Origin: Micromonospora sp. HNM0581
Lineage (GTDB): Bacteria > Actinomycetota > Actinomycetes > Mycobacteriales > Micromonosporaceae
DNA: 64,000 bases
Direction of reading: 5' to 3'
Assembly (NCBI RefSeq): GCF_012726175.1
Contig: NZ_JAASAD010000016.1
Coordinates: forward strand, 1-64,000
Below are positions 50,379-58,866 of the stretch, one piece after another; within the stretch, counting starts at the first letter, position 1; each line of letters begins with the position of its first letter. The translations under genes and the position numbers were made by a program. The notes beneath the pieces are model-generated. The model worked only from the letters and a program-made list of their open reading frames with translations, had not been told where the DNA came from and did not search any database.

Positions 50379-51356
50379 GTGGGAGCAGCGCAGCGACCGA
50401 CTGACCGGACCGGCATCGACTGGTCTGCCCGACTGCACGTGGTGACCGGCAAGGGCGGCACGGGCAAGACCAGCGTTGCCGCCGCATTGGCCCTGGGGCT
50501 GGCCGGCGGTGGGCGACGCACCCTGCTGGTGGAGGTGGAGGGGCGGCAGGGCATCTCGCAGCTCTTCGGCACCGACCCGCTGCCGTACGCCGAACGACCT
50601 CTGGCCGACGCGCCCGGCGGCGGGCGGGTGTCCGCGCTGGCGGTCGACGCCGAGGAGGCGCTGCTCGAATACCTCGACATGTTCTACAAACTTGGCGCCG
50701 CAGGCCGGGCACTACGCAAGTTCGGGGCGATCGACTTCGCCACCACGATCGCTCCGGGTCTGCGTGACGTACTGCTCACCGGCAAGGTCAAGGAGGCCAC
50801 CACCCGCACGGTCGACAAGCGGCGAGTGTACGACGCGGTGGTGCTCGACGCACCGCCCACCGGCCGGATCGGGCGGTTTCTGAACGTCACCGCCGAAACC
50901 GCCCGGCTGGCCAAGATCGGGCCGATCAAGACGCAGAGCGAGGGGGTGTCCGCGCTGCTGCGCTCACCGATGACGGCGGTGCACGTGGTGACCCTGTTGG
51001 AGGAGATGCCGGTCCAGGAGACCGTCGACGCGATCGCCGAACTGACCTCGCTGGGTTTCGGGGTGGGCCGGGTCATCGTCAACGGGACCCGGGCACCGCT
51101 GCCTGCCGGCGGCTTGGTCACCGAGGCGGCGTTGGCGCGGGGCCTGCGTGCGGCGGGGCTACCGGCCGGCGAGGAAGTCGTCACCGGCCTGCGCGACGAG
51201 GCGCGGGATCTGATCATCCGCCGGGATCTCGAGGATTCGCTCCGCACGGATCTCGCGGAGTTGGGTGTGCCCCTCGTCGAGTTGCCCCTGCTGCCCGACG
51301 GGGTGGACCGGGCCGGTTTGGAGACGCTCTCCGCCGCGCTGGTCCACGGCGCCTGA
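50379..51356 (+). CDS. ArsA-type ATPase, first of a pair
   Basis: A 325-residue deviant-Walker ATPase with the signature-Lys P-loop TGKGGTGKTSVAAALALG, LLVEVEGRQGISQLFG as switch and VVLDAPPTGRIGRFLNVT. It matches Rv3679 of M. tuberculosis, which with Rv3680 forms an ArsA/Get3-like pair linked to tolerance of reactive metabolites. Probably forms a heterodimer with the product of the next gene. No arsenic genes are nearby, so arsenite transport is unlikely. Confidence 0.88.
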   Translation: MGAAQRPTDRTGIDWSARLHVVTGKGGTGKTSVAAALALGLAGGGRRTLLVEVEGRQGISQLFGTDPLPYAERPLADAPGGGRVSALAVDAEEALLEYLDMFYKLGAAGRALRKFGAIDFATTIAPGLRDVLLTGKVKEATTRTVDKRRVYDAVVLDAPPTGRIGRFLNVTAETARLAKIGPIKTQSEGVSALLRSPMTAVHVVTLLEEMPVQETVDAIAELTSLGFGVGRVIVNGTRAPLPAGGLVTEAALARGLRAAGLPAGEEVVTGLRDEARDLIIRRDLEDSLRTDLAELGVPLVELPLLPDGVDRAGLETLSAALVHGA

Positions 51357-51398
51357 CCCACACCTCGCCTCGGCCCGGCGCGGAGCCGGTCGGCCCGA

Positions 51399-51404
51399 TA
51401 CGCT
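51399..51404 (+). promoter_or_regulatory. -10-like TACGCT for a leaderless start at 51411
   Basis: TACGCT ends 6 nt before the GTG at 51411 with no ribosome-binding sequence between. Confidence 0.4.
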
Positions 51405-51410
51405 CGATTG

Positions 51411-52559
51411 GTGCCTTCCGACAACGCCGCGCCGCCGCTGGACGTCGACCGGATCCTGGCTGACCCGGGTGTCCGGATCGTGGTCTGCTGCGGTGCTGGC
51501 GGAGTCGGCAAGACGACCACTGCTGCCGCGCTCGCACTGCGCGCCGCCGAACAGCACGGCCGCCGCACGGTGGTGCTCACCATCGACCCGGCGCGGCGGC
51601 TGGCTCAGTCCCTCGGCCTGACCGAGCTGGACAATACGCCACGACAGGTCAAGGGAATCGACGTCGAGGGGAGCGGCGGCGAACTGCACGCCATGATGCT
51701 CGACATGAAGCGCACCTTCGACGACGTGGTGTTGACGCACACCGATCCGGCGAAGGCGGCAGAGATTTTCGCCAACCCGTTCTACCAGGCTATGAGCTCC
51801 ACGTTCGCCGGCACGCAGGAGTACATGGCGATGGAGAAGCTCGGCCAGTTGCACGCGCGTGGCGAGTGGGACCTGATCGTGGTGGACACCCCTCCGTCCC
51901 GCTCGGCCCTCGACTTCCTCGACGCGCCAGCCCGGTTGTCGCGGTTTCTCGACGGGCGGATGCTGCGGCTGCTGCTGGCTCCGGCGCGTACCGGCGGTCG
52001 CAGCATGTTCAGCTTGGTCACGGCGTCCTTCGGGATGTTCTCCCGGGTGGTGCAGAAGGTGATCGGCACGCAGCTGCTGACTGACCTGTCGGGTTTCGTC
52101 GCCGCACTCGACTCGATGTTCGGCGGGTTCCGGCAGCGCGCCGAACAGACGTACCGCATCCTGCAGGCGCGCGAAACGGCCTTCCTGCTGGTCGCGGCCC
52201 CGGAGCCGGACGCGGTCCGGGAGGCCGCCTATTTCGCCGGTCGGCTGCGGGCGGAGAAGATGCCGCTCGCCGGGCTGGTGCTCAACCGGGTGCACCAGCC
52301 GACGGTGGTGGGGCTGGGCGCGCCCGAGAGCCGCGCCGCCGCTGACCGGTTGGCCGCAGCCGGTGGCCACGAGGGCACCGTCGAGGTGTTGCGCGCACAC
52401 GCCGCCCTGGCCGAGCAGGCGGTCCGCGAGCAGCGGGTGGCGGCACGGTTCGTCGAGGCGTTTCCGCAGGTGCCGTCGGTGTCGGTGACAGCGCAGCCCG
52501 CCGACGTGCACGACGTCGACGGGCTGCGGACGATCGCGGCGGCGGTCAGCCGGCGCTGA
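51411..52559 (+). CDS. ArsA-type ATPase, second of a pair
   Basis: A 382-residue partner ATPase with P-loop CCGAGGVGKTTTAAALALR, TIDPARRLAQSLGL and LIVVDTPPSRSALDFLDAP. The middle (about 180-250) carries a hydrophobic, Met-rich segment (GRSMFSLVTASFGMFSRVV) that could bind a hydrophobic client, as Get3 proteins do. It matches Rv3680 in order and is convergent with whiB4. GTG 51411 is preferred over TTG 51408 because of the -10 spacing. Confidence 0.88.
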   Translation: MPSDNAAPPLDVDRILADPGVRIVVCCGAGGVGKTTTAAALALRAAEQHGRRTVVLTIDPARRLAQSLGLTELDNTPRQVKGIDVEGSGGELHAMMLDMKRTFDDVVLTHTDPAKAAEIFANPFYQAMSSTFAGTQEYMAMEKLGQLHARGEWDLIVVDTPPSRSALDFLDAPARLSRFLDGRMLRLLLAPARTGGRSMFSLVTASFGMFSRVVQKVIGTQLLTDLSGFVAALDSMFGGFRQRAEQTYRILQARETAFLLVAAPEPDAVREAAYFAGRLRAEKMPLAGLVLNRVHQPTVVGLGAPESRAAADRLAAAGGHEGTVEVLRAHAALAEQAVREQRVAARFVEAFPQVPSVSVTAQPADVHDVDGLRTIAAAVSRR

Positions 52560-52603
52560 CCGACGGTCGTCCGGCGTGAGCCGCGGCCGACCGTGCCGGT
52601 TGC

Positions 52604-52924
52604 TCAGTTGCCGGCCACGGCCAGGATCTTGTCCTTGCCGGCCTTGTCCTTGGCGTTCTTCTTCATCGCCGCCTCGAACATTTTGCGCCAGCTGGTGACC
52701 TGGGGGTGGCGACGCAGCAGCGCGCGACGTTCCCGTTCGGTCATGCCGCCCCACACACCGAACTCGATCCGGTTGTCCAGCGCGTCGGCCAGGCATTCGT
52801 ACCGAACTGGGCAGCTCCGGCAGATCCGCTTGGCCACGTTCTGTTCGGCGCCCTGTACGAACAACGCGTCCGGGTCCCCGTTCTGACACGCCGCCAACGA
52901 CGGCCAGTCAGTGATCATGCCCAT
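52604..52924 (-). CDS. whiB4: WhiB-family iron-sulfur regulator (WhiB4-like)
   Basis: A 106-residue WhiB protein with the four [4Fe-4S] cysteines at 13, 35, 38 and 44 (ACQNGDP; CRSCPVRYEC) and the GVWGG turn in FGVWGGMTERERR, then a Lys-rich C-terminus that may bind DNA. Position between the ArsA pair and ponA2 is that of M. tuberculosis whiB4 (Rv3681c), a redox-responsive regulator. The start could also be the Met two codons later. A G-rich GGGGGGA stands about 10 nt upstream. Confidence 0.92.
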   Translation of the reverse strand: MGMITDWPSLAACQNGDPDALFVQGAEQNVAKRICRSCPVRYECLADALDNRIEFGVWGGMTERERRALLRRHPQVTSWRKMFEAAMKKNAKDKAGKDKILAVAGN

Positions 52925-53306
52925 CTGTACACGTCCCCCCTTGCTGTACTACCGACGCCGTCGCGGGCCAGCCGGCAATCCCCCCGATTCGTCCGGCACG
53001 CCCTACCCCTGGGGCGGCCCAGACAACATGTGGCACTGTCGCCGCCTACATCATGCTCTGTAGTCGCACGATTACGCAACGTTGTCGGCAAAATCCATCA
53101 TTTCGGACACTCCAGGCTTCTAGGACCTGGGATCGCCGCTTACCCCACCGCAGTCGGCGAAAACACCACGAGCCGCCGCCGCAAGGAGGAGGCTCAGCTC
53201 GAATCCACGCAACCGGACACCCGGTGCCACGCGTCTAGCACAACGAGGACGACGCGCGCAGGAAATGGGGAAAAGACGCCCCAGCGCCCCTCGCTACCTG
53301 TTCGCG
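52925..53306. other. Divergent intergenic region between whiB4 and ponA2-like gene
   Basis: About 380 bases, lower in GC than the flanks around 53030-53110. It holds the whiB4 promoter and, at its right edge, the -10-like site of the PBP gene. No CRP-type palindrome, RNA gene or long hairpin was recognised. Confidence 0.45.
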
Positions 53307-53312
53307 TACCCT
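53307..53312 (+). promoter_or_regulatory. -10-like TACCCT for a leaderless start at 53319
   Basis: TACCCT ends 6 nt before GTG 53319. This decides in favour of that GTG over the ATG three codons later. Confidence 0.45.
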
Positions 53313-53318
53313 GTCGAG

Positions 53319-55775
53319 GTGACCTGGATGCGGAAACGTGACCATAACGTCCTGACCAACGCCGCATCGCTGCTCATCTGTGGGCTGTTGGCCGGTGTGG
53401 TGGTTGCTGCGGCAGCCTTCCCCGCGGTGGCGATGTCGGGTCTGGCCGCCAAGGCCGGGGCGGAGACCTTCGGCGCGCTCCCGAAGGAACTCACCGTGGC
53501 CCGCGCACCCCAGATCAGCTATCTGCTCGCCTCCGACGGCAAGACACCACTGGCCACCATGTACGACGAGAACCGGCGGGACGTGGAGTTCGACGACATC
53601 TCGGAGAACATGCGCAACGCCATCATCGCCGCCGAGGACCACGACTTCTACAACCACAACGGGGTCGACCTCAACGGCGTGGCCCGGGCCTTCGTGAACA
53701 ACAGCCAGGACGGCGCCGACCGGCAGGGCGCATCGACCCTGACCATGCAGTACGTCCGGTTGGGCATCGCCTACTCGGCCACCCACCCGGCCGACGTGAT
53801 CGCCGCGACCGAGGACACAAGCGCCCGCAAGCTGCGCGAGATGCGGTACGCACTCCAGCTCGACAAGGAGATGTCGAAGGACGAAATCCTGGTGCGCTAC
53901 CTGAATCTTGCCGCCTTCGGCAACGGCGCGTACGGCATCTACGCCGCCAGCCAGGTCTACTTCGACAAGACGCCGAAGGAGCTCACGATCGACGAGGCCG
54001 CCATGCTCGCCGGCCTGGTGAAGGCGCCCACCTCGTTCGACCCGACGACCAAGAGCGGCTACCCGCAGGCCGTCGACCGACGCGACTACGTCATCGACAA
54101 CATGGTGAAGACCGGGGCGATCACCCAGCAGCAGGCCGACGAGGCCAAGGCCGTCAAGCTGGTCGTCAAGGGCAAGCGGGCACCGAACGGCTGCGTCGCC
54201 ACCAACAAGAACGCCTGGGGCTTCTTCTGCGACTACTTCTACCGCTGGTGGATGTCGCAGGAAACGTTCGGCTCGACCTCGTACGACCGGGAGCGGCGGC
54301 TCAAGAGCGGCGGCTACACCATCATCACGACCCTCGACAAGCAGGCCCAGAACGGCGCCGACAAGGCGGTCCGTAAGGCCAAGTCGGTGAACGCCAAGGA
54401 AGCCGCCATGGTTGCGGTGGTCGAGCCCGGCACCGGCCGGGTCCGGGCACTGTCGGTCAACCGGAACTTCAAGCTCGACAACCCCGACAAGCCCAAGAAC
54501 AAGCCGCACAGTGACCCGGTGCAGCGCGCGAAGGGCAAACTCGGCAACTACCCGAACACGGTGAACCCCCTCCTGACCGGCGGCGACGGCATCACCGGCT
54601 ACCAGGCCGGCTCGACCTTCAAGATCTTCACCATCGTGGCCGCGTTGGAGAAGGGCATCCCGCTCAGCTACACCTTCAACGCGCCGCAGCAGTTCAAGTC
54701 GGAATACATCATCGACAGCAGCAGTCCCGCCGCATGCCCAGGCACCAACCTCTACTGCCCGACGAACTCCGGCCTGAAGGCCGGCGGCGTACAGAACATG
54801 TGGAGCGCCTTCTCCTCCTCGATCAACACGTACTTCGTTCCGTTGCAGCAGCAGGTCGGCGCAGAGAACGTGGTGGACGTGGCCAAGCGCCTCGGCATCC
54901 AGTTCCGGCAGAGCAAGGACGCGGAATTCGCCAACTCCAAGGAGGCCGCACACCAGTGGGGCGCGTTCACCCTGGGCGTCTCGCAGGCCACCCCGCTGGA
55001 TCTGGCCAACGCCTACGCCACCCTCGCCGCCGACGGCAAGTACTGCGAGCCGATTCCGGTGCAGGAGATCCGGGACCTGGACGGCAACAAGCTGGACGTG
55101 GCCAACCCGCGCTGCGAGAAGCGGATCAGCACCGAGGTGGCCCGTGCCGCCGTGGACGCGGCCCGCTGCCCCGTCGGCGACAACTCCTCCACCAGCAAGT
55201 GCGGCGGTAGCCGGACGGCCGCACAGACCAAGGGCATCGTCGACGCCCCGGTGGCCGGCAAGTCCGGCACCACCGACTCCGAGAAGACCGCCGCCCTGGT
55301 CGCGATGACCAAGCAGTACGCGGTCGCCGGCATCATGGCCGACCCGGACTGGCCGCAGACCAACGTCAAGATGAAGCACAACCAGTCGGACGGCATCAAC
55401 CCGCCGGTCTGGGAGACGCTGCGCGACGCGATGAAGGGTAAGGAGCGCATCGATTTCGACCCGCCCGGCAAGAAGATCTCCCAGGGCGATCAGCGCACCA
55501 TCCCGGGAGTCGGCTGCGTGGACATCGAGCGGGCGAAGTCCCGCATCTCCGGTGCCGGATTCGAACCGATCGTCTCCAACAGCCGGATCACCTCCGACTG
55601 CCCCGCCGGCACCGCAGCCGGCACCAGCCCCAGTGGCCGCACCATCAAGGGCGGCATCGTGACGATCCTGGTCAGCGCCGGTAAGGGCAGCAACAACGAC
55701 GGCGGTGACGACCGTCCCTCGTCGGGTCCGCCCAACAACCCCGGCCGTCCCCCGGACGACCGGTCCGGCGACTGA
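53319..55775 (+). CDS. ponA2: Class A penicillin-binding protein with PASTA domain
   Basis: A bifunctional peptidoglycan synthase of about 818 residues. One N-terminal membrane anchor (NAASLLICGLLAGVVVAAAAF), a GT51 glycosyltransferase with the catalytic Glu in AAEDHDFYNHNGVD and GASTLTMQYVR, then a transpeptidase with SxxK in GSTFKIF, SSSIN and KSGTT. A single PASTA domain (about 715-780) and a low-complexity Gly/Asp/Pro tail end the protein. Position next to whiB4 and the phosphoesterase matches Rv3682 (PonA2). A terminator follows. Confidence 0.94.
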   Translation: MTWMRKRDHNVLTNAASLLICGLLAGVVVAAAAFPAVAMSGLAAKAGAETFGALPKELTVARAPQISYLLASDGKTPLATMYDENRRDVEFDDISENMRNAIIAAEDHDFYNHNGVDLNGVARAFVNNSQDGADRQGASTLTMQYVRLGIAYSATHPADVIAATEDTSARKLREMRYALQLDKEMSKDEILVRYLNLAAFGNGAYGIYAASQVYFDKTPKELTIDEAAMLAGLVKAPTSFDPTTKSGYPQAVDRRDYVIDNMVKTGAITQQQADEAKAVKLVVKGKRAPNGCVATNKNAWGFFCDYFYRWWMSQETFGSTSYDRERRLKSGGYTIITTLDKQAQNGADKAVRKAKSVNAKEAAMVAVVEPGTGRVRALSVNRNFKLDNPDKPKNKPHSDPVQRAKGKLGNYPNTVNPLLTGGDGITGYQAGSTFKIFTIVAALEKGIPLSYTFNAPQQFKSEYIIDSSSPAACPGTNLYCPTNSGLKAGGVQNMWSAFSSSINTYFVPLQQQVGAENVVDVAKRLGIQFRQSKDAEFANSKEAAHQWGAFTLGVSQATPLDLANAYATLAADGKYCEPIPVQEIRDLDGNKLDVANPRCEKRISTEVARAAVDAARCPVGDNSSTSKCGGSRTAAQTKGIVDAPVAGKSGTTDSEKTAALVAMTKQYAVAGIMADPDWPQTNVKMKHNQSDGINPPVWETLRDAMKGKERIDFDPPGKKISQGDQRTIPGVGCVDIERAKSRISGAGFEPIVSNSRITSDCPAGTAAGTSPSGRTIKGGIVTILVSAGKGSNNDGGDDRPSSGPPNNPGRPPDDRSGD

Positions 55776-55791
55776 CCGCCTCACAACGCCG

Positions 55792-55829
55792 CGACGGGCG
55801 GACACCCTTGTCAGGGTGTCCGCCCGTCG
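55792..55829. terminator. Bidirectional terminator, 17-bp perfect stem
   Basis: CGACGGGCGGACACCCT (55792-55808) pairs perfectly with AGGGTGTCCGCCCGTCG (55813-55829) over a TGTC loop. It lies between the convergent ponA2-like and YqeY genes and can serve both. Confidence 0.85.
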
Positions 55830-55859
55830 GCGTATCAACAGCAGACCCGGGAACCTGTT

Positions 55860-56315
55860 TCACAGGCCCAGTTGACGGCGTACCTCGGCGGCCACCCGGC
55901 CACCCTCGGCCTGGCCGGCCACCGCGGCCTGAGCCGCCTTCATCGCCGGGCCCATCTGAGCCTTACCGGTGAAGCCACCCGCGGCGAGCGCCCGGGTGAC
56001 CAGCTCGGTCAGCTCGGCGTCGGAGAGCTGCCTCGGCAGGTAGCGGTCGAGAACCTCACCCTCGGCGCTCTCCCTCGCGGCCTGCTCGGTGCGGCCCGCG
56101 TCGGCGAAGGCGGTGGCGGCCTCGCGACGCTTCTTGGCCTCCCGGGTCAGCACGGCCACCACCTCGTCGTCGCTGAGCTCCCGCTTGGCCTTGCCGGACA
56201 CCTCGGCGGTGCCCACTGCGGCCAGGGCCATCCGCAGGGTGGAGGTGGTCAGCTCGTCGCGGGCCTTGAGGGCGGCGCGCATGTCGGCGGTGAGACGGTC
56301 CTTCAGCGTGCTCAT
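55860..56315 (-). CDS. GatB/YqeY-domain protein
   Basis: A 151-residue all-helical YqeY protein: KDRLTADMRAALKARDELTTSTLRM, KRELSDDEVVAVLTREAKKRREA, LDRYLPRQLSDAEL and GPAMKAAQA. The domain resembles the tRNA-binding tail of GatB and glutaminyl-tRNA synthetase; the free protein has no settled role. It is divergent from the metallophosphoesterase with 25 bases between start codons. Confidence 0.92.
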   Translation of the reverse strand: MSTLKDRLTADMRAALKARDELTTSTLRMALAAVGTAEVSGKAKRELSDDEVVAVLTREAKKRREAATAFADAGRTEQAARESAEGEVLDRYLPRQLSDAELTELVTRALAAGGFTGKAQMGPAMKAAQAAVAGQAEGGRVAAEVRRQLGL

Positions 56316-56323
56316 GGACGGTC

Positions 56324-56329
56324 AAACTA
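56324..56329 (-). promoter_or_regulatory. -10-like TAGTTT for YqeY start at 56315
   Basis: TAGTTT on the minus strand ends 8 nt before ATG 56315. It shares two bases with the plus-strand -10 at 56328-56333. Confidence 0.35.
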
Positions 56330-56333
56330 CCCT
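56328..56333 (+). promoter_or_regulatory. -10-like TACCCT for phosphoesterase start at 56341
   Basis: TACCCT ends 7 nt before ATG 56341; no Shine-Dalgarno lies between. Confidence 0.4.
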
Positions 56334-56340
56334 GATCGGC

Positions 56341-57234
56341 ATGCGAAAGCGCACACTATTCCGGCTCGCGACCGCGACCGTCGCGACGGGGGCCGCCGCC
56401 CTGGCGTACGCCTCCCTTGTCGAGCGCAACTTGTTCACCCTCCGCCGCTTCGACGTACCGGTGCTACCGACCGGCACCGAGCCACTGCGGGTGCTGCACC
56501 TGTCGGACCTGCACATGACCCCCAACCAGGTACGCAAGCAGCAGTGGGTCGCCTCCCTGGCCGCTGTGGACCCCGACCTGGTGGTGGTGACCGGCGACAA
56601 CATGGCACACCCGGGCGCGGTGCCGGGCGTGTTGCGGGCACTGCAACCTCTACTCGACTACCCGGGTGCGTTCGTGTTCGGCTCGAACGACTACACCGGG
56701 CCGGTCTGGAAGAACCCGTTCACCTACTTCCTAGCCGACCGGGAGTACTCCGAGGGCGTCGAGCTGCCCGTCGAAGATCTTCGTGACGTACTCACCGGGG
56801 CCGGTTGGGTCGACCTGAACAACCGGCGGACCACGGTCAAGGCCGGCGGCCGGACGATCGACCTTGCCGGAGTGGACGACCCCCACATCGCGCGGGACGA
56901 CTACCCCTCGGTCGCCGGCCCGGTCCCCCCCGACGTCGACCTTTCCGTCGCACTCACCCACTCCCCCGAACCGGCGCTGCTCGACGAGATGGCCGCCGAC
57001 GGCTTCGGGCTGCTGCTCGCCGGGCACACCCATGGTGGCCAGGTGTGCGTACCGGGGTTCGGGGCCCTGGTGACCAATTGCGGGCTGCCCCGGTCGATGG
57101 CGAAGGGCCTGCACCGCTGGCCCGGGTCAGAATCATGGCTGCACGTCTCCGCCGGGCTCGGCACCCATCCGACCGCCCCGGTACGGTTCGCCTGCCCCCC
57201 GGAGGCCAGCCTGCTCACGCTGATCCCGCGCTGA
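56341..57234 (+). CDS. Membrane-anchored metallophosphoesterase
   Basis: A 297-residue calcineurin-like phosphoesterase. Signal or anchor at about 8-24, then the metal motifs LHLSDLHM (Asp-x-His), VVTGDNMAHPG (GDxx), GSNDYTG (the usual GNHD reads GSND here), and LLLAGHTHGGQVCVPG (GHTH). The YkuE-type phosphoesterases of this plan act outside the membrane on lipid or wall phosphates; substrate unknown. Position matches Rv3683 after ponA2. The frame is open far upstream on the YqeY antisense strand; ATG 56341 is the credible start. Confidence 0.88.
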   Translation: MRKRTLFRLATATVATGAAALAYASLVERNLFTLRRFDVPVLPTGTEPLRVLHLSDLHMTPNQVRKQQWVASLAAVDPDLVVVTGDNMAHPGAVPGVLRALQPLLDYPGAFVFGSNDYTGPVWKNPFTYFLADREYSEGVELPVEDLRDVLTGAGWVDLNNRRTTVKAGGRTIDLAGVDDPHIARDDYPSVAGPVPPDVDLSVALTHSPEPALLDEMAADGFGLLLAGHTHGGQVCVPGFGALVTNCGLPRSMAKGLHRWPGSESWLHVSAGLGTHPTAPVRFACPPEASLLTLIPR

Positions 57235-57300
57235 CCGCCCGTACCCTGGGTACCGAGTTTGAGCCCCGGGACCGGTGGGCTACTATTTGTCGGCACGCCT

Positions 57301-57377
<77 letters not shown>

Positions 57378-57381
57378 GGTA

Positions 57382-57414
57382 AGAGGGCACATCCGATCGA
57401 TGGATGTGCCCTCT
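57382..57414 (+). terminator. Hairpin behind tRNA-Pro
   Basis: AGAGGGCACATCC (57382-57394) pairs with GGATGTGCCCTCT (57402-57414) around a 7-nt loop, 5 nt after the tRNA. Probable tRNA terminator, carried either by the host or by the integrated element. Confidence 0.75.
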
Positions 57415-57451
57415 GGTGCTTCTGTACAGCAGTGGAGTACAGCAACAGCGG

Positions 57452-58669
57452 TCAACGCAGACTCTCGCCCAGGCGCTTGAGGGCTTCACGGGTGGCGTCC
57501 GAGGACGCCTGCGAGTAGATCTCCATCGTCACCGACACCTCGGCGTGCCGGAGCACCTGCATGATGACGCGCGGGTGCACGTCCAGGTCGACGAGCAGGG
57601 TCGCGCAGGTACGCCGGGCGTCGTGCACGGTGATCTTCCGAACCCCGGCACGGGCGCAGCGGGCGTCCCAGGAACGGTTGAAGTTGCGCGGCTCGATGGG
57701 GGTCCCGTAGCGGGTGGTGAACAGCAGTGGCGAGCCCTGCCAGGCGATCCCCGCCTCGTCGCGGTCGGCCTTCCTCGCCTGCTGGCGGAGGTCGAGTGCC
57801 GCCGCGCAGATGTCCGGCAGCGGAAGGGTGGCGTCCGAGGTCTGCGTCTTGGTCTCCCGGTGCAGCAGTTGGCCGCCGACCCGCTGCAACTGCCAGCCGA
57901 TCGACAGCTCGCCCGCCGCCAGGTCCACGGCGTCCCCGGTGAGGCCGAGCACCTCACCCTTGCGCAGGCCGAGCACCAGGATCAGCACGTACGCGGCGTA
58001 CAGCGGATCGCGGTCGGCCCGCGCGGACTCCAGGAAGCGACGCGCCTCGTCGCTGGTCCAGGCCCGGCCCTTGCGGCGGCGGACCGGTGGGAGCTTGACC
58101 AGGGCGGCGGCGTTACGGGTGACCAACTCCTCAGTGGCGGCGTGGTTGAGCGCCGAGCGCAGCACACCCCGGACGTCCTTGACCGTGCGGGCGGACGGCA
58201 CGTCACCGCAGCACCGGCCGAGCGCACAGCAGCGCCGCCTGAGTTCCGGGCGGCGGGCGTCCTTGCCCTGGGCACAGCACTGGCAGGCGCGGGCCACCTC
58301 GTTGATCCAGGTCTGCACGTCGCGCACCTGGAGCCGGTCGAGCCGCTTCCCACCGAGGCCGGGGATCACGTACAGCCGGAGGATCGTCTCGTAGGTGGCG
58401 CAGGTCAGCGGCGCGAGGTTGGGGCGCACGACCTCCCGGTGCCAGTAGGTCAGGTAGTCGCCGAGGGTCGGCACCCGGGTGGCGACCGGGCCGGCCTTGG
58501 CCTGCTGGTGCAGCTTGATCCACTTGTCGTGGACGACCTCCCGGGTCTGGCCGTAGACGTACTTGCGGGTGCGCTTGCCGTCGGGCTTGATGATCCAGAC
58601 ATACGCGGCGAAGCCGTTGCGGTACGGGAAGATCGAGCCTTCGCCGTTGGCGCGGGTACGGGCGGGCAT
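57452..58669 (-). CDS. int: Site-specific tyrosine recombinase (integrase)
   Basis: A 405-residue phage/AICE-type integrase. N-terminal AP2-like arm-binding part (GSIFPYRNGFAAYVWI), SAM-like core-binding domain with an extra Cys-rich insert (CQCCAQGKD, RRRCCALGRCCG), then the catalytic domain with Arg in LVLGLRKGEVLGL, HDARRTCAT (HxxR), HAEVSVTMEIYSQ (His and nucleophile Tyr). It recombines attP with the tRNA-Pro attachment site. ATG 58669 overlaps the excisionase-like stop by ATGA. Confidence 0.93.
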   Translation of the reverse strand: MPARTRANGEGSIFPYRNGFAAYVWIIKPDGKRTRKYVYGQTREVVHDKWIKLHQQAKAGPVATRVPTLGDYLTYWHREVVRPNLAPLTCATYETILRLYVIPGLGGKRLDRLQVRDVQTWINEVARACQCCAQGKDARRPELRRRCCALGRCCGDVPSARTVKDVRGVLRSALNHAATEELVTRNAAALVKLPPVRRRKGRAWTSDEARRFLESARADRDPLYAAYVLILVLGLRKGEVLGLTGDAVDLAAGELSIGWQLQRVGGQLLHRETKTQTSDATLPLPDICAAALDLRQQARKADRDEAGIAWQGSPLLFTTRYGTPIEPRNFNRSWDARCARAGVRKITVHDARRTCATLLVDLDVHPRVIMQVLRHAEVSVTMEIYSQASSDATREALKRLGESLR

Positions 58670-58866
58670 CAGGCGGCCTCCTGCCGCTGGACCTGCTCGC
58701 GGACGTACTCGTCGACCCACTCGGGCAGGACGCGACGGTACTTGCCGTCCTTGATGGAACGCAGCTCCCCGGTGGCGATCTTCATCTTGACCTTGGACAG
58801 GCCGAAGCCGAGCAGGACGGCGACCTCGGCCGGGGAGTACCAGCGCGGGGTGAGGTGCCGGGTCAC
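58669..58866 (-). CDS. xis: Excisionase-like MerR/HTH_17 protein
   Basis: A 65-residue DNA-binding protein with RWYSPAEVAVLLGFGLSKVKMKIATGEL, an HTH_17-type helix-turn-helix shown here by its key residues Ser-Pro-x-Glu-Val-Ala...Leu-Gly, and a basic wing (KYRRVLPEWV). In AICEs this gene directs excision together with Int. GTG 58866 overlaps the rep stop by GTGA and its own stop overlaps int by ATGA. Confidence 0.82.
   Translation of the reverse strand: MTRHLTPRWYSPAEVAVLLGFGLSKVKMKIATGELRSIKDGKYRRVLPEWVDEYVREQVQRQEAA

Noticed and set aside
52560..52603. 7-bp complementary arms (ACGGTCG / CGACCGT) between the ArsA and whiB4 genes
   Set aside because: Short stem and long loop; too weak to call a terminator.
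51159..52889. 576-codon minus-strand frame opposite the ArsA pair
   Set aside because: Antisense shadow that runs through two convergent, motif-bearing genes and into whiB4 in another frame.
53235..55838. 867-codon open frame on the minus strand opposite the PBP gene
   Set aside because: Antisense shadow of ponA2 caused by high GC in third positions; the plus frame has unambiguous PBP motifs.
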